A stretch of 64,000 bases of DNA from Acinetobacter seifertii. Lineage in GTDB: Bacteria; Pseudomonadota; Gammaproteobacteria; Pseudomonadales; Moraxellaceae. Location: NCBI RefSeq assembly GCF_000368065.1, contig NZ_KB851200.1, positions 2,163,204-2,227,203 on the forward strand, written 5' to 3'. Below are positions 1 to 8,849 of the stretch, in pieces; within the stretch, counting starts at the first letter, position 1, and the number at the start of each line of letters is the position of its first letter. A program made the position numbers and the translations under genes. The notes below the pieces were generated by a model. That model made no database searches. It was not told the origin of the DNA and worked only from the letters and a program-made list of their open reading frames with translations.

Positions 1-1513
1 ATCTATAAGCACTATCAGCAATTTCAGATAATCCTTTAGAAACTATTCGAAGTGGTACAGTTTCTTTACTTAAATAGACTAAAGGTCTTAAATCTTTATC
101 ACCGATTGGTGGTTCTAAATTAATCCAATCAAAAAGAAAGTCTTTATATTCTTTCCAATCCTTTGGTAGTTTTTCTTCAAATGTTTCAATATCATCTTTA
201 ATAGTTTCTAGCTGCTTGAATAAATCTGGCTTACCATCCGCTGTAGAGTTTATTTCATTATAAAGCACTGATATAGCTGTAGATTTACAACATCTCTCAA
301 ATAATGCCATTTTTGCAATAAGCTTAAGATCAATAGGCATTTGACGTGCACTAGCAATCATATTACGCATACTAATCACATTCAGCATACGTTTTACTAT
401 TCGTGGATTTCCTTCCACATTTTTCGAAGAAGCTAATAAAGGTGCAATACGGTCCGCTACAGTAAAATCTGTTAAAAGATTTAATGTTGTACAAGCTTTT
501 GAATCCAATAGTGCTAAAGCTTGCTCAACTTTGATAGGTTCTTCTTTCCAAGCAAGACGTAAATTTTTTTCTAACCCAACTCTTAAACGTTCTAATTTTT
601 CAGGTTCGTTTCCATAGAGTTCATGAATAGAGGCATATAGTAAAAATAAATAGGCTCTAACTTCACGTGTACTAATTTTAGGAACTTTAACTGGGAACTG
701 AATTAATTTATCTAAATAATCTGTAATATGCTTTTCATCTATACCATTAAAATGTTCTTTAACAGCATGCCTAACCATATCCTCATCAGCAGCAATTATA
801 AATGCTGTATTTTTCATAAATAGAAATAATCTTAATGATTCTAACGTCTGTATAGTTTGCTTTGGCAAACATCTATCTAAGTTATCAACAAATACAATAA
901 TTTTCTTATCAAATTCCAAAAGTAACTCTTCAAATTCTAATTTTAAAGCAGATATTTCTTTAGGAGCTGATACTGCTTCTTTATTTAAAATTTCTTTTAA
1001 ATTCGTTTCTCCATCTTTAATTATTTTAGAAATTGCTTCTGCATCCTTATCATCTGCATGACATTTAATACCGTCTCCAATTGCTTCTATCGCCTTATAG
1101 GTAGCGCCAAACGTCGGGACTCCTGATAACCAAGCAGCTCCTTCTGCCATTAAACCTAAAAGTCGTAACTTATTTATTCTTTTACTAATTTTTACTGTTT
1201 TATCTAAAAGTGTCTGATTATTCTTAACTAATTTTGCAATTTCTAAAATTATAACTTCTAACAATGATGCTCTCGCATCATCAAATCCTTGATAAAGCCA
1301 TGCATCAAATTTAATAATAATATAATCATCATTTTTTTCAGGCGCTAATTTTTGCTCAATCAAATTCAGAATTGTAGATTTTCCGGTTCCCCAAGACCCA
1401 AAAACCCCTATCGAGATAGGTAGCATATTAGGTTTTTTTAAAACATTAACAACAATTTCAGAAGCTTCAGAATAATTTAAAAAATCCTGTTTTGACTCAA
1501 TATCAGACCACAT
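1..1513 (-). CDS. KAP-family P-loop NTPase, C-terminus outside window
   Basis: The frame is open from an ATG at 1513 to the left edge (about 504 codons seen), so the C-terminus is missing. Residues about 37-47 carry a Walker A (GSWGTGKS). A Walker B of the KAP type (IIVFVDNLDRC) lies near residues 205-215, followed by the AADEDMV sensor-like stretch. This layout is that of KAP NTPases, which often act in defence or membrane-associated complexes. A start with AGGGTGAGA just upstream supports the chosen ATG. It follows the broken nuclease gene on the same strand after 102 bp, so the two probably formed one operon. Base composition is more AT-rich than the core genes. QatA is also a KAP NTPase, but no QatB, QatC or QatD is seen here, so that assignment is not made. 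Confidence 0.8.
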   Translation of the reverse strand, partial: MWSDIESKQDFLNYSEASEIVVNVLKKPNMLPISIGVFGSWGTGKSTILNLIEQKLAPEKNDDYIIIKFDAWLYQGFDDARASLLEVIILEIAKLVKNNQTLLDKTVKISKRINKLRLLGLMAEGAAWLSGVPTFGATYKAIEAIGDGIKCHADDKDAEAISKIIKDGETNLKEILNKEAVSAPKEISALKLEFEELLLEFDKKIIVFVDNLDRCLPKQTIQTLESLRLFLFMKNTAFIIAADEDMVRHAVKEHFNGIDEKHITDYLDKLIQFPVKVPKISTREVRAYLFLLYASIHELYGNEPEKLERLRVGLEKNLRLAWKEEPIKVEQALALLDSKACTTLNLLTDFTVADRIAPLLASSKNVEGNPRIVKRMLNVISMRNMIASARQMPIDLKLIAKMALFERCCKSTAISVLYNEINSTADGKPDLFKQLETIKDDIETFEEKLPKDWKEYKDFLFDWINLEPPIGDKDLRPLVYLSKETVPLRIVSKGLSEIADSAYR

Positions 1514-1615
1514 TCTCTCACCCTAAAAATAAACAAAAATATTTAAAAAGATTTATTTTTAATTTAATCCAACAAACATACTTAAAAAAATATTAAACTA
1601 CAATAGAGAATTATC

Positions 1616-2326
1616 CTATTTTTTAACTTCTATAATATTCATACCCCATTCTCTTAACCTACCTTCAAACTCAGGAACTAAAAACTCTATGAAATCATTT
1701 AAGTCATGTTTATATATCTTCAAACTATCAGGCTGTCGAATATATTCTGAATATCTTCTACTCCATCTTTCATATTTAACTAAATCATTTTTAAGTAAAT
1801 TATTTTTTTTGGTTACTTTCAAAGTAAGTAAAAAGTGCTTTATATATTCAGGGTGATGTTCCATTAAATTTTGAGCAACACCAACCAAATCCGTTATTTG
1901 ATAACCTATGACATATCCTAATTTTGCACTTAAAATCGAGTTAATCACTGTTTTAAAAGGAGACCTTAAGATATTTTTTGGCACACTAATATTTAACTTT
2001 TCCAAGTCACTATAAATTAAAAACCATTTAGTATTAAATTGCGCTTCTGAAAGATATCGAGTATTATGCCATAAATCAATAAACTCTCTAAGCAATTCAT
2101 TTTTATCTTTTAAATTTACTTTTCTATCTTCTTCTAAATAATCTATCCGTAAACCTAATTTTTTCTTGAGAGCAAAGTATTCTGACTCATAGTCAAAGTA
2201 ATAGATTTGATTAGTTTCCTTATTTAAAATTAAATCTCTAAAACTAACAAATTTCTTCTCCCATTTATTTACTATTTTATTATTTTTTATTGCTGGTTTT
2301 AAGTAATTACATTCTATGATGTGTGC
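1616..2326 (-). pseudogene. 3' fragment of CoiA-like nuclease gene split by an IS3 element
   Basis: The frame is open without a stop from the IS border at 2326 down to the TAA at 1616, about 236 codons. The first residues read HIIECNYLKP, directly continuing the codon phase of the 5' fragment on the other side of the insertion. The only start inside it is a TTG at 2095 with no clear ribosome site, so this piece is best read as the C-terminal half of one gene rather than a separate 159-aa gene. The half is Lys/Glu-rich and contains a helical stretch around YQITDLVGVAQNL. I do not recognise its fold with certainty; it may belong to the DUF6035-type proteins (weak recollection). Confidence 0.75.
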
Positions 2327-2382
2327 TGAAAAAACAGGAGGTTTTAACTTGGTAAACTAAACACACTCATCAGGAGTTTACC

Positions 2383-2682
2383 ATGAGCAAGAAACACAAG
2401 ACTTACACCACAGAATTTAAAGCTGAAGCCATCAAATTAATTGAAGCCAATCAAGGCAATGTCTCGGAAACAGCCAGACAACTTAGCATTTCAATGCAAA
2501 CTCTTTCAAATTGGAATACCAAAGCAAAGGCTGGAACTTTAGCAGGTACAAAACAGTATTCACCTGATCTAAACGCTCTACTCGAAGAAAATAAAAAACT
2601 CAAACAACAGCTCAAAATAGCTGAAATGGAACGTGAATTTTTAAAAAAGGCAGCAGCGTACTTTGCCAAAGAAAGTCAGTAA
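2383..2682 (+). CDS. IS3-family transposase OrfA
   Basis: The 99-residue protein has an N-terminal helix-turn-helix of the transposase_8 type (YTTEFKAEAIKLIE, then SETARQLSISMQTLSNW). A C-terminal leucine-zipper-like coiled coil follows (LLEENKKLKQQLKIAEMEREFLKKA). Both are normal for IS3 OrfA, which binds the ends and dimerises. The gene is in the phase one base ahead of orfB, and an A6G run near its end (2643-2649) allows a -1 shift to make the OrfAB transposase. The CAGGAG box at 2371-2376 sits upstream of the ATG. Confidence 0.92.
   Translation: MSKKHKTYTTEFKAEAIKLIEANQGNVSETARQLSISMQTLSNWNTKAKAGTLAGTKQYSPDLNALLEENKKLKQQLKIAEMEREFLKKAAAYFAKESQ
2643..2649 (+). other. Programmed -1 frameshift site (A6G) in IS3 transposase
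   Basis: A AAA AAG lies in the zero frame of orfA, six A then G. OrfB is open in the -1 phase from here across the orfA stop to its own ATG at 2694 without a stop. This is the usual fusion signal of IS3 elements; use of the site is inferred. Confidence 0.75.
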
Positions 2683-2693
2683 GGTACGCCTAT

Positions 2694-3548
2694 ATGAAAC
2701 AAAAAAGATATTCTTTTCCAATTACCTTAATGGCTCGATTACTTCATGTTTCAGTTTCATGTTTTTATGATTGGCCCAAGAGAGGCGTGAGCAAAAGAAC
2801 GATTCAACGAAATCAACAGACGATATTGGTGAAAATAGCCCATGAGGAGACAAAGCAGAGCTATGGTTATATTCGATTAACCAAATACTTACAAGCTCAG
2901 GGCATAAAAATGAGTATGTACGCTGTACGTCAGATAAAAGCGCTGAACCACCTGTATTGTAAGCGACACAAGCGTTTTAAAAGGACTACGAATAGTGACC
3001 ATAATCGAGCGATCTATGAAAACCTGCTGGAGCAACAATTCTCAATGACTAGACCAAATCAAGCATGGTCAAGTGATATTACGTACATATGGACTGTTGA
3101 AGGATGGCTGTACTTAGCAGCGGTAAAAGACCTTTACACGAAGCAAGTGGTTGGCTATAGCTTAAATGAGCGCATGACAACACAGCTTGTTTGTAATGCG
3201 CTAAATATGGCTATTCACAATCAAAAACCAACCAAAGAACTGATTGTGCATTCAGACAGAGGAAGTCAATATTGCAGCCATGAATATCGAAATATACTTG
3301 AGCAATATGGTTTTCAAGGTTCAATGAGCAAGCGCGGAGACTGTTACGATAATGCACCGATTGAAAGCTTTTGGGGAATACTGAAAAATGAGTTAGTGCA
3401 TCATTACAACTATCAAACCAGAGAAGAAGCCAAAGCAGATATTATAAAATACATTGAATTATTTTATAATCATCGAAGAATTCAAAAGGGTTTGGGTTTT
3501 AAGACACCAAATCAAATGGCCGAAGACTTTTATAAGTTGGCTGCCTAG
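2694..3548 (+). CDS. IS3-family transposase OrfB (DDE integrase domain)
   Basis: The 284-residue product has an N-terminal HTH_21-like region (about 20-110) and an rve integrase core. The catalytic DDE residues are visible in DITYIWTVEGW, VHSDRGSQY and NAPIESFWGILKNEL, with the usual spacing. The C-terminus YNHRRIQKGLGFKTPNQM is typical of the family. It is full length, with no internal stop or frameshift, so the element looks potentially active if fused to OrfA by frameshifting. The product cuts and joins the element ends through a circle intermediate (family knowledge). Confidence 0.95.
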   Translation: MKQKRYSFPITLMARLLHVSVSCFYDWPKRGVSKRTIQRNQQTILVKIAHEETKQSYGYIRLTKYLQAQGIKMSMYAVRQIKALNHLYCKRHKRFKRTTNSDHNRAIYENLLEQQFSMTRPNQAWSSDITYIWTVEGWLYLAAVKDLYTKQVVGYSLNERMTTQLVCNALNMAIHNQKPTKELIVHSDRGSQYCSHEYRNILEQYGFQGSMSKRGDCYDNAPIESFWGILKNELVHHYNYQTREEAKADIIKYIELFYNHRRIQKGLGFKTPNQMAEDFYKLAA

Positions 3549-3580
3549 AATCTCCCAAGGGAAAGTCTCCTGATAATTCA

Positions 3581-4314
3581 GCGTATATCACTAATATAAA
3601 TTTCTTTTCTTTAATTGACTCTGATAATGTAAAATTATCTACAACAAATGCATTACCATTATTATTATAATAGATATCTTGAATAGATTGTTTCATAACT
3701 TTTTCAGTAGGTTTAAACCGATCAAAAATCCATATCAGACAAGCATTATTATCTTGATAAAAAACTTTCCTATCTATTATAATATTTAAAAATGTAGTTG
3801 AAAGCTGCCCTTCAAATACTATTAATTTATTTAGATAAAAAGCAGATACATCAGGTTTACGCCATTCAGATAAGTCAATACTCTTACATATACCTTCAAC
3901 TCTGATATTATCAAAATCTTTATCAACTTTAAGACTCTTTTCAATATTGTATTTAAGAAATTTATGTTCTTGGCTCTCCTTAGCTACTTTATACTTTAAA
4001 ATATTTTTTTCTTGTATTGATAACTTATTTATATCTTTAACTGGACAAGAAAATTGTGGATTATTCTCAAATTCTGGAAAATGTTTAAAGAAAAATGTTG
4101 GTGAGTTCTGCAAACTCATATGATCCGTACGACGAGCAAGAGTTACTGGAGATTCACAAAACGAGCAAGTAAAACGAGGATTATTTTTATCACGTTTATA
4201 TACCTCTCTAATTTGGGTTCTCCATTTGGTTAGTTCCATCTCTGACTGTTGAAAAAAGAGATCTATATCAATCCTTATTTTTTTAACATTATCAAAAATA
4301 TATTCCAACTTCAT
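3581..4314 (-). pseudogene. 5' fragment of CoiA-like PD-(D/E)XK nuclease gene, split by IS3
   Basis: Start chosen at ATG 4314 because GGGGG sits 7-12 bases upstream; an in-frame ATG at 4326 lacks a ribosome site. The fragment encodes about 244 residues before the IS and then runs about 27 codons into it, stopping at 3499. Visible motifs: a zinc-ribbon-like set C50, C53, H78, C90; an E-x3-H-x3-K helix (residues 113-121); and a nuclease core KPDVSAF (D155), FEGQLS (E168, Q170), DRKVFY and WIFD. These are in the order seen in CoiA-type competence/nuclease proteins. Joined to the 3' fragment it gives one frame of about 480 residues. As it stands the gene is disrupted. Function as a DNA nuclease is inferred from motifs only. 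Confidence 0.75.
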
Positions 4315-4465
4315 TGCATCCCCCATAAGTAATTTATTACGTCTTTAATTAAAAAATAAGTTTCTTTAAATTATATTTCTTCTATTTATAATATAGAAAA
4401 ATTTAGATTTTTATTAACTTCTATACTAAAGAATTAGATTTTTATTAATTAATTTAATTATTAAA

Positions 4466-4503
4466 AAAGAAAAACCCCGAAACTTACGTTTCAGGGCTTT
4501 TCA
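4466..4503 (-). terminator. Intrinsic terminator of ssrA
   Basis: On the minus strand CCCTGAAAC and GTTTCGGGG pair around a GTAA loop, followed by a T run (4466-4474 on the plus strand is A-rich). It begins eight bases after the CCA end of tmRNA. Confidence 0.85.
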
Positions 4504-4510
4504 CGAATCT

Positions 4511-4869
4511 TGGTGGAGATGGCGGGAGTTGAACCCGCGTCCGCCAGCATTACGCTCGAGAATACTACATGCTTAGATATCGTCTATTGTTTTAACACTA
4601 AGTGACCCGACGAACAGGGTACAAAGTGCGATCCTCTAAGTTTGGTATAAAGCCCCGAGGCTTGACTCTATACGGACTTGTGTGCGTGCGCTACGGTCGG
4701 GTTCCTAAACCACAAGTATTCTAGGAAGCGGACAAACTGCCCTTAGGCAGCTAGAGCGTAAGTTTCGTCGTTTGCGACTAAAATATGCAAATTTGATTTA
4801 CGAGAGAAAATGCGCTCTCGGCATGCATCTATGAGTTTCATCACCAGCGTCGAAGCCAATAACATCCCC
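4511..4869 (-). ncRNA. ssrA: Transfer-messenger RNA (tmRNA)
   Basis: The 5' end GGGGATG pairs with CATCTCC before the 3' ACCA, making the acceptor stem of the tRNA-like domain; the T arm GGGTTCAACTCCC is visible at the 3' end. The tag frame starts at the resume codon GCA (4775) and ends with TAA (4743), encoding ANDETYALAA, close to the enterobacterial ANDENYALAA. The length of 359 nt is normal for a one-piece tmRNA. With SmpB it rescues stalled ribosomes and marks the nascent chain for proteolysis. Its 3' end borders the AT-rich accessory patch to the left; ssrA 3' ends are common integration sites. Confidence 0.97.
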
Positions 4870-4987
4870 ATGAATGTCTGAACATCATAGCATAACTAAA
4901 ATAAAATACTGTGCATTTTATCAACAGTCCGCTAATGATGAACATATTTACATAATGGAGAGCCTTTTGTTTTTTTCAAGGGCTACA

Positions 4988-5020
4988 TAAAAAAGCTGCC
5001 AAAAATGACAGCTTTTTTTA
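4988..5020 (-). terminator. Terminator downstream of ggt
   Basis: AAAGCTGTC and GGCAGCTTT pair around a short AT loop with T runs on both sides, so it can act on both strands. It sits ten bases after the ggt stop. Confidence 0.8.
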
Positions 5021-5029
5021 AAGGTTGGT

Positions 5030-7015
5030 CTATAAAGCACCATTGCCTAACACGATACCTTCACGGCGTGGGTCTACCCCACCTGCGTATTTACTCTGAT
5101 TATTAATGTTTACTTTCATAATCGTTGAAATACCGCTGGTTTGCGCAGTGTTGGCAACGCCATGCCCTTTTGCTTTTAAGCCTTCAATCAAATCAAGTAA
5201 GGAAAGCTGCACATTCGAGCTATCCACATTGGTGTTTTTGCTATTGGTCGCTCCAAAGTTTACAAGCGAAGTGGCCTGCTGTGCATTTAAGTTCCAGTCC
5301 AGCGCACCGACCAAAGTTTTAACCACATATTGAATGATGGTACCGCCACCTGGTGAACCCGTTGCCATATAAAACTCATCTGGCGTAGTGCCTTTAAACA
5401 CTAAGGTTGGCGCCATGGTACTCCGTGGACGTTTGCCGCCTTCTACACGGTTGGCAACCAGTGCCCCAGTGCTGTCTAGCGGGTTAGCGCTAAAGTCAGT
5501 TAATTGATTCGATAGCAAGAAACCATCCACCATGTGGAATGAACCCATGCTCGATTCAACCGTCGATGTCATTGAAACTACATTGCCATAGGCATCTACA
5601 ATCGTGAACTGAGTTGTACCGTGTTCAACAGTCGTGTCGACACCCGAAGCTGGGTTGAAATTACCTGCTGGTGCAACACCCATACTTTGGTTCGGGTTAA
5701 TTAATGCTGCACGTTGCTTTAAGTAATTTTTATCAATAAAGCTTGGAATGCCTTGTGCTGGTAAAGCGACAAAGTCAGTGTCTGCCACATATTTATCACG
5801 GTCGGCGTAGGCCAAACGCTCTGCCTCAGACACTAAATGCACACCCATCACATCAGGTACGCCACCTTCATTTTCAGGGTTTTTAGGTGGATAAAGCGAC
5901 ATATCAAAGTTTTCTAAAATACCCAGCGTTTGCGCAACTGCAATCCCTCCCGAAGATGGAGGCGGCATGGTACACACATAGTAACGGTCACGGTACGTCG
6001 TACAAATCGGGTCACGTTTTTTAACCTGATAGTTCGATAAATCCTGCAAGGTCATCAAGCTTGGAGTAATTGGAGTTCTTGCTGGGTCATCCCCTAGTGT
6101 TTGGCCTGCTTTTGCCACAATCGCTTGTGCAATCGGACCAATGTGCAACGCATTTGCGCCTTGCGTGGCGAGTGCTTCAAGCGTTTTTGCATAGGCTTTA
6201 TTGGTCATGGTCTCGCCGACTTTCCGCGGTGATCCATCTGGGTAGAAATAAGTTGCCATTGCATTTGCATCGAGTGCTAAATTGCTTGCATTACTTGCAA
6301 TGGCATCTGCCAAACGCCCTGGAATACGGAAACCGTTGTCAGCCAAACCAATCGCTTCACCAAAAAGCTGGTTCCACTTGAGTTTGCCATGTTCTTTTTG
6401 TGCTTGTTCAAGCAAACGCATCACCCCCGGCACACCAATCGAGCGACCACTACGGCGCGCACTTGGTACAGGTGCTGGTGAATTTGGATCATATATATCT
6501 TGGCGAATTAAATAATATTCATTGGCTGCGGCTGGTGCAGTTTCACGGCCATCATAAGCCGTGACTTTTTTGGTTTTAGCGTCGTAATACATCATAAAAC
6601 CACTACCAGCAATGGTACTCGACTGTGGCTCGACTAAACCCAATACCGCTTGTACCGCTACGGCTGCATCGACTGCACTACCACCTGCTCTTAAAACATC
6701 ACAACCTGCTTTTACCGCGAGTGGTGTATTTGCCACCACCATATATTTATCTGCGTATTTAACAGTGTTACCGAGTCTATAACCCGATGCACCTTCTGGC
6801 GCGGCGGGGTCACCATTTTGGTTTGAACCGACCACCACGTTGGAACCGTCTTGTGCCAGTTTGCTACAACTGGTTGTGTCATTATCTACAATTAAATTGG
6901 GCGGGGTTGTATTTGAATCATCCTTGGGCTGATCTGACGAGGAGTCATCTCCACATCCTTGTAATAAACCGACTGCTAATAAACTACTGAACAAAAATGA
7001 ATATCTTTTATTCAC
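5030..7015 (-). CDS. ggt: Gamma-glutamyltransferase, lipoprotein-type signal
   Basis: Start chosen at GTG 7015, which has GGAG seven bases upstream; an ATG at 7060 would add 15 residues without a good site. The 661-residue precursor opens with a lipoprotein signal (LLAVGLLQGC) and an Asp/Ser/Asn-rich linker. The large-subunit motifs follow (MVVANTPLA, AAVAVQAVLGLVEPQSSTIAGSG). The autocleavage site is in the TVEHGTTQFTIVD stretch, where the Thr of TTQF becomes the nucleophile of the small subunit; MATGSPGGGTIIQ is near the C-terminus. The enzyme hydrolyses or transfers the gamma-glutamyl group of glutathione. The Cys suggests membrane anchoring rather than free periplasmic location (inference). 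It is transcribed alone, with a terminator downstream. Confidence 0.95.
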   Translation of the reverse strand: MNKRYSFLFSSLLAVGLLQGCGDDSSSDQPKDDSNTTPPNLIVDNDTTSCSKLAQDGSNVVVGSNQNGDPAAPEGASGYRLGNTVKYADKYMVVANTPLAVKAGCDVLRAGGSAVDAAVAVQAVLGLVEPQSSTIAGSGFMMYYDAKTKKVTAYDGRETAPAAANEYYLIRQDIYDPNSPAPVPSARRSGRSIGVPGVMRLLEQAQKEHGKLKWNQLFGEAIGLADNGFRIPGRLADAIASNASNLALDANAMATYFYPDGSPRKVGETMTNKAYAKTLEALATQGANALHIGPIAQAIVAKAGQTLGDDPARTPITPSLMTLQDLSNYQVKKRDPICTTYRDRYYVCTMPPPSSGGIAVAQTLGILENFDMSLYPPKNPENEGGVPDVMGVHLVSEAERLAYADRDKYVADTDFVALPAQGIPSFIDKNYLKQRAALINPNQSMGVAPAGNFNPASGVDTTVEHGTTQFTIVDAYGNVVSMTSTVESSMGSFHMVDGFLLSNQLTDFSANPLDSTGALVANRVEGGKRPRSTMAPTLVFKGTTPDEFYMATGSPGGGTIIQYVVKTLVGALDWNLNAQQATSLVNFGATNSKNTNVDSSNVQLSLLDLIEGLKAKGHGVANTAQTSGISTIMKVNINNQSKYAGGVDPRREGIVLGNGAL

Positions 7016-7283
7016 GTGATAACTCCAATATATACGCCTGCCTATCCATGCAATTGCCATGCAAGCTTCTTTGTTTTCAGGTCTTCAGTTTTTTAATCTT
7101 TGATAAAAATAAAGTTTTAATAATATTAAATGATTTAGGCTATTTACGCTGTGCCCTGTGTTGTGCCTCCTTGCTTGATATCACATTCTTTTATAACTGA
7201 TTTGCCCAATTCTGGCATGTTTTATTTCTTTTAATGTAGGCAAAATCTGCTATTTATAAATTCACTCATTTTTTAGTAAGCCT
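7016..7283. other. AT-rich intergenic leader of ggt
   Basis: Between the ggt start and the emrB terminator there is no supported gene. On the minus strand a purine block AAGGAGG lies near 7170 but no convincing frame follows it. The stretch probably holds the ggt promoter and untranslated leader; I could not fix a -35/-10 pair with confidence. Confidence 0.4.
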
Positions 7284-7316
7284 AAAAAAAGCACCTCCGA
7301 AGAGATGCTTTTTTTA
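7284..7316 (-). terminator. Terminator of the emrAB-like operon
   Basis: AAAGCATCTC and GAGGTGCTTT form a stem around TTCG, flanked by A and T runs, just after the emrB stop at 7320. It is nearly symmetrical and may work in both directions. Confidence 0.85.
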
Positions 7317-7319
7317 TGT

Positions 7320-8843
7320 TTAGTGAGAAGGCATGCCGCTGACCTGTTTAGGTTTTGGACACAGCCAAATCACTAATCCCGCAAAGACAAACACGATCGC
7401 AAACAGCAAAAATACATGGTTTGCCGACATGGTAATGGCTTCTTTATCGACAAGGTTAGAAATGATTCCAAGCGTCGAGTCAGTCGTAAAACCATTTTGC
7501 AAAAGGTTGTTTTGTACTTCAGTTGGGTTCAGGTTTGATACCATTTCACTACGGGCAACTTTAGCGTGGTCGTCCCATACTGTGACTGCAATTGAAGCAC
7601 CAATCGCCCCTGCCATGGTTCTTAAGAAGTTCATGAGGCCCGCAGCAGATGCAATTTCTTGCTGGAGTACTGAACCAAGCGCAATGTTGGACAGTGGAAT
7701 AAAGAAGAACGGTACAGCAAAACCTTGCAAAATTTGCGGCCAAGCCAGTGACATAAAGTCGGCATCTGTGGTCCAGAATGCCCGCATTAAGGTCACTATA
7801 CCCAGTAAAATCAAACCGAAACTTGCAAGTGCGCGTGGGTCATGTTTGGTCGAAAGCTTTGCCACAATCGGTGACATGGTCAAACTACCAAAGCCCATGG
7901 TTGCAGTTAAATAACCAGCCCACGTCGCAGTGTAGGAAAGGTTCATTTGCAGCCACTGCGGTATCAGTACAATACTGCCGAAGAACGCGCCAAAGCCAAG
8001 TGATAAGGCCAGTACCGATATGGCAAAGCCCCTATGCCTAAAGACTTTGACATCCACGACGGGGTGCTTGTCGGTCAGCTCCCATATCAGGAACACCACA
8101 AAGCCAATGGCAGCAGTTAAGCCTAATACCACAATGCTGGTACTATTAAACCAGTCGCGTTCGTGCCCTAAGTCGAGCATGAGTTGTAGCGCACCAATCC
8201 AAAGTACCAACAGTCCTAAACCAACGGTATCAATTTTTAAAGAAATGGTTTCTGTTTCAGCCACTCTTAACAAGCGCATTGCTGCTAATACACAGACAAT
8301 ACCGACAGGTAAGTTAATAAAGAAGATCCAATGCCAAGACAAGTTGTCACTAATCAGACCGCCTAAAATTGGTCCTAAAATTGGCCCAACGACGGTCGTC
8401 ATTGCCCATAGACCCATGGCCTGTGCATGTTTTTCCTGAGGGAAAATACGCATAAGCAAGGTTTGACTGAGTGGCATGAGCGGGCCGCCACACAGACCTT
8501 GTCCAATACGGAAAAATACCAACATCTCTAGCGATGTTGCCAAACCGCACAGGAAAGAAAAGACCGTAAAGCCAATTAAACCAAATATAAAGACCCGAAC
8601 CGTTCCAAAACGGCCCGCAAGCCAGCCTGTTAAAGGTACACAAATCGCTTCTGCAACTGCATAGGACGTAACAACCCATGTCCCTTGTGTACTTGAAACA
8701 GCAAGGTTCCCGGTAATATGTGGTACAGAGACGTTGGCAATGGTCGTATCAAGTACGACCATAAAGTTCGACAAGGCAATAACAAACGCTGCCAGTAGTA
8801 AACGGCCACCGCTTAACTCGGCAAAAGGTGTTTGCGTTTTCAT
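7320..8843 (-). CDS. emrB: EmrB/QacA-type MFS drug efflux transporter (DHA2)
   Basis: The 507-residue protein has about 14 hydrophobic segments, as in the DHA2 drug:proton antiporters. Motif A is visible as GWLAGRFGTVRVF near residue 80 and motif C as GPILGPILGG. The N-terminal VVLDTTIANVSVP (about 30-42) is the D1 motif of this group. It starts six bases after the EmrA-like gene, so the two are co-translated. With the periplasmic adaptor and an outer-membrane channel it would export hydrophobic drugs. Several Acinetobacter loci have this pairing, so substrate is not predicted. Confidence 0.9.
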   Translation of the reverse strand: MKTQTPFAELSGGRLLLAAFVIALSNFMVVLDTTIANVSVPHITGNLAVSSTQGTWVVTSYAVAEAICVPLTGWLAGRFGTVRVFIFGLIGFTVFSFLCGLATSLEMLVFFRIGQGLCGGPLMPLSQTLLMRIFPQEKHAQAMGLWAMTTVVGPILGPILGGLISDNLSWHWIFFINLPVGIVCVLAAMRLLRVAETETISLKIDTVGLGLLVLWIGALQLMLDLGHERDWFNSTSIVVLGLTAAIGFVVFLIWELTDKHPVVDVKVFRHRGFAISVLALSLGFGAFFGSIVLIPQWLQMNLSYTATWAGYLTATMGFGSLTMSPIVAKLSTKHDPRALASFGLILLGIVTLMRAFWTTDADFMSLAWPQILQGFAVPFFFIPLSNIALGSVLQQEIASAAGLMNFLRTMAGAIGASIAVTVWDDHAKVARSEMVSNLNPTEVQNNLLQNGFTTDSTLGIISNLVDKEAITMSANHVFLLFAIVFVFAGLVIWLCPKPKQVSGMPSH

Positions 8844-8849
8844 AAGCGT

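Larger units (their letters stand above)
2327..3580 (+). mobile_element. IS3-family insertion sequence (IS51-like group), about 1.25 kb
   Basis: The element carries overlapping-phase orfA and orfB of an IS3-family transposase. The ends form imperfect inverted repeats of about 26 bp: left 2327-2352 and right 3555-3580, both beginning TGAA and sharing CAGGAG and CTTGG blocks. TGAA...TTCA ends fit the TG...CA rule of the family. No convincing target duplication is visible; at most GC is repeated (2325-2326 and 3581-3582). It lies inside a minus-strand nuclease gene and interrupts it. The exact ends could shift by up to 3 bp. Confidence 0.85.

Noticed and set aside
1..1513. Assignment of the KAP gene to QatA of the QatABCD system
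   Set aside because: The neighbours in the window are not QatB, QatC or QatD; KAP domains are found in several systems.
2321..3585. Three-base target duplication GTG/GTA around the IS3 element
   Set aside because: The copies differ at the last base and the ends would not obey the TG...CA rule; with TGAA ends only GC is repeated. No duplication is claimed.
7016..7283. Small coding frame after the AAGGAGG block near 7170 on the minus strand
   Set aside because: No start codon at a sensible distance and no open frame of useful length follow it.
8020..8439. Plus-strand frame opposite the MFS transporter
   Set aside because: Antisense shadow of a membrane protein gene; no motif, no ribosome site.
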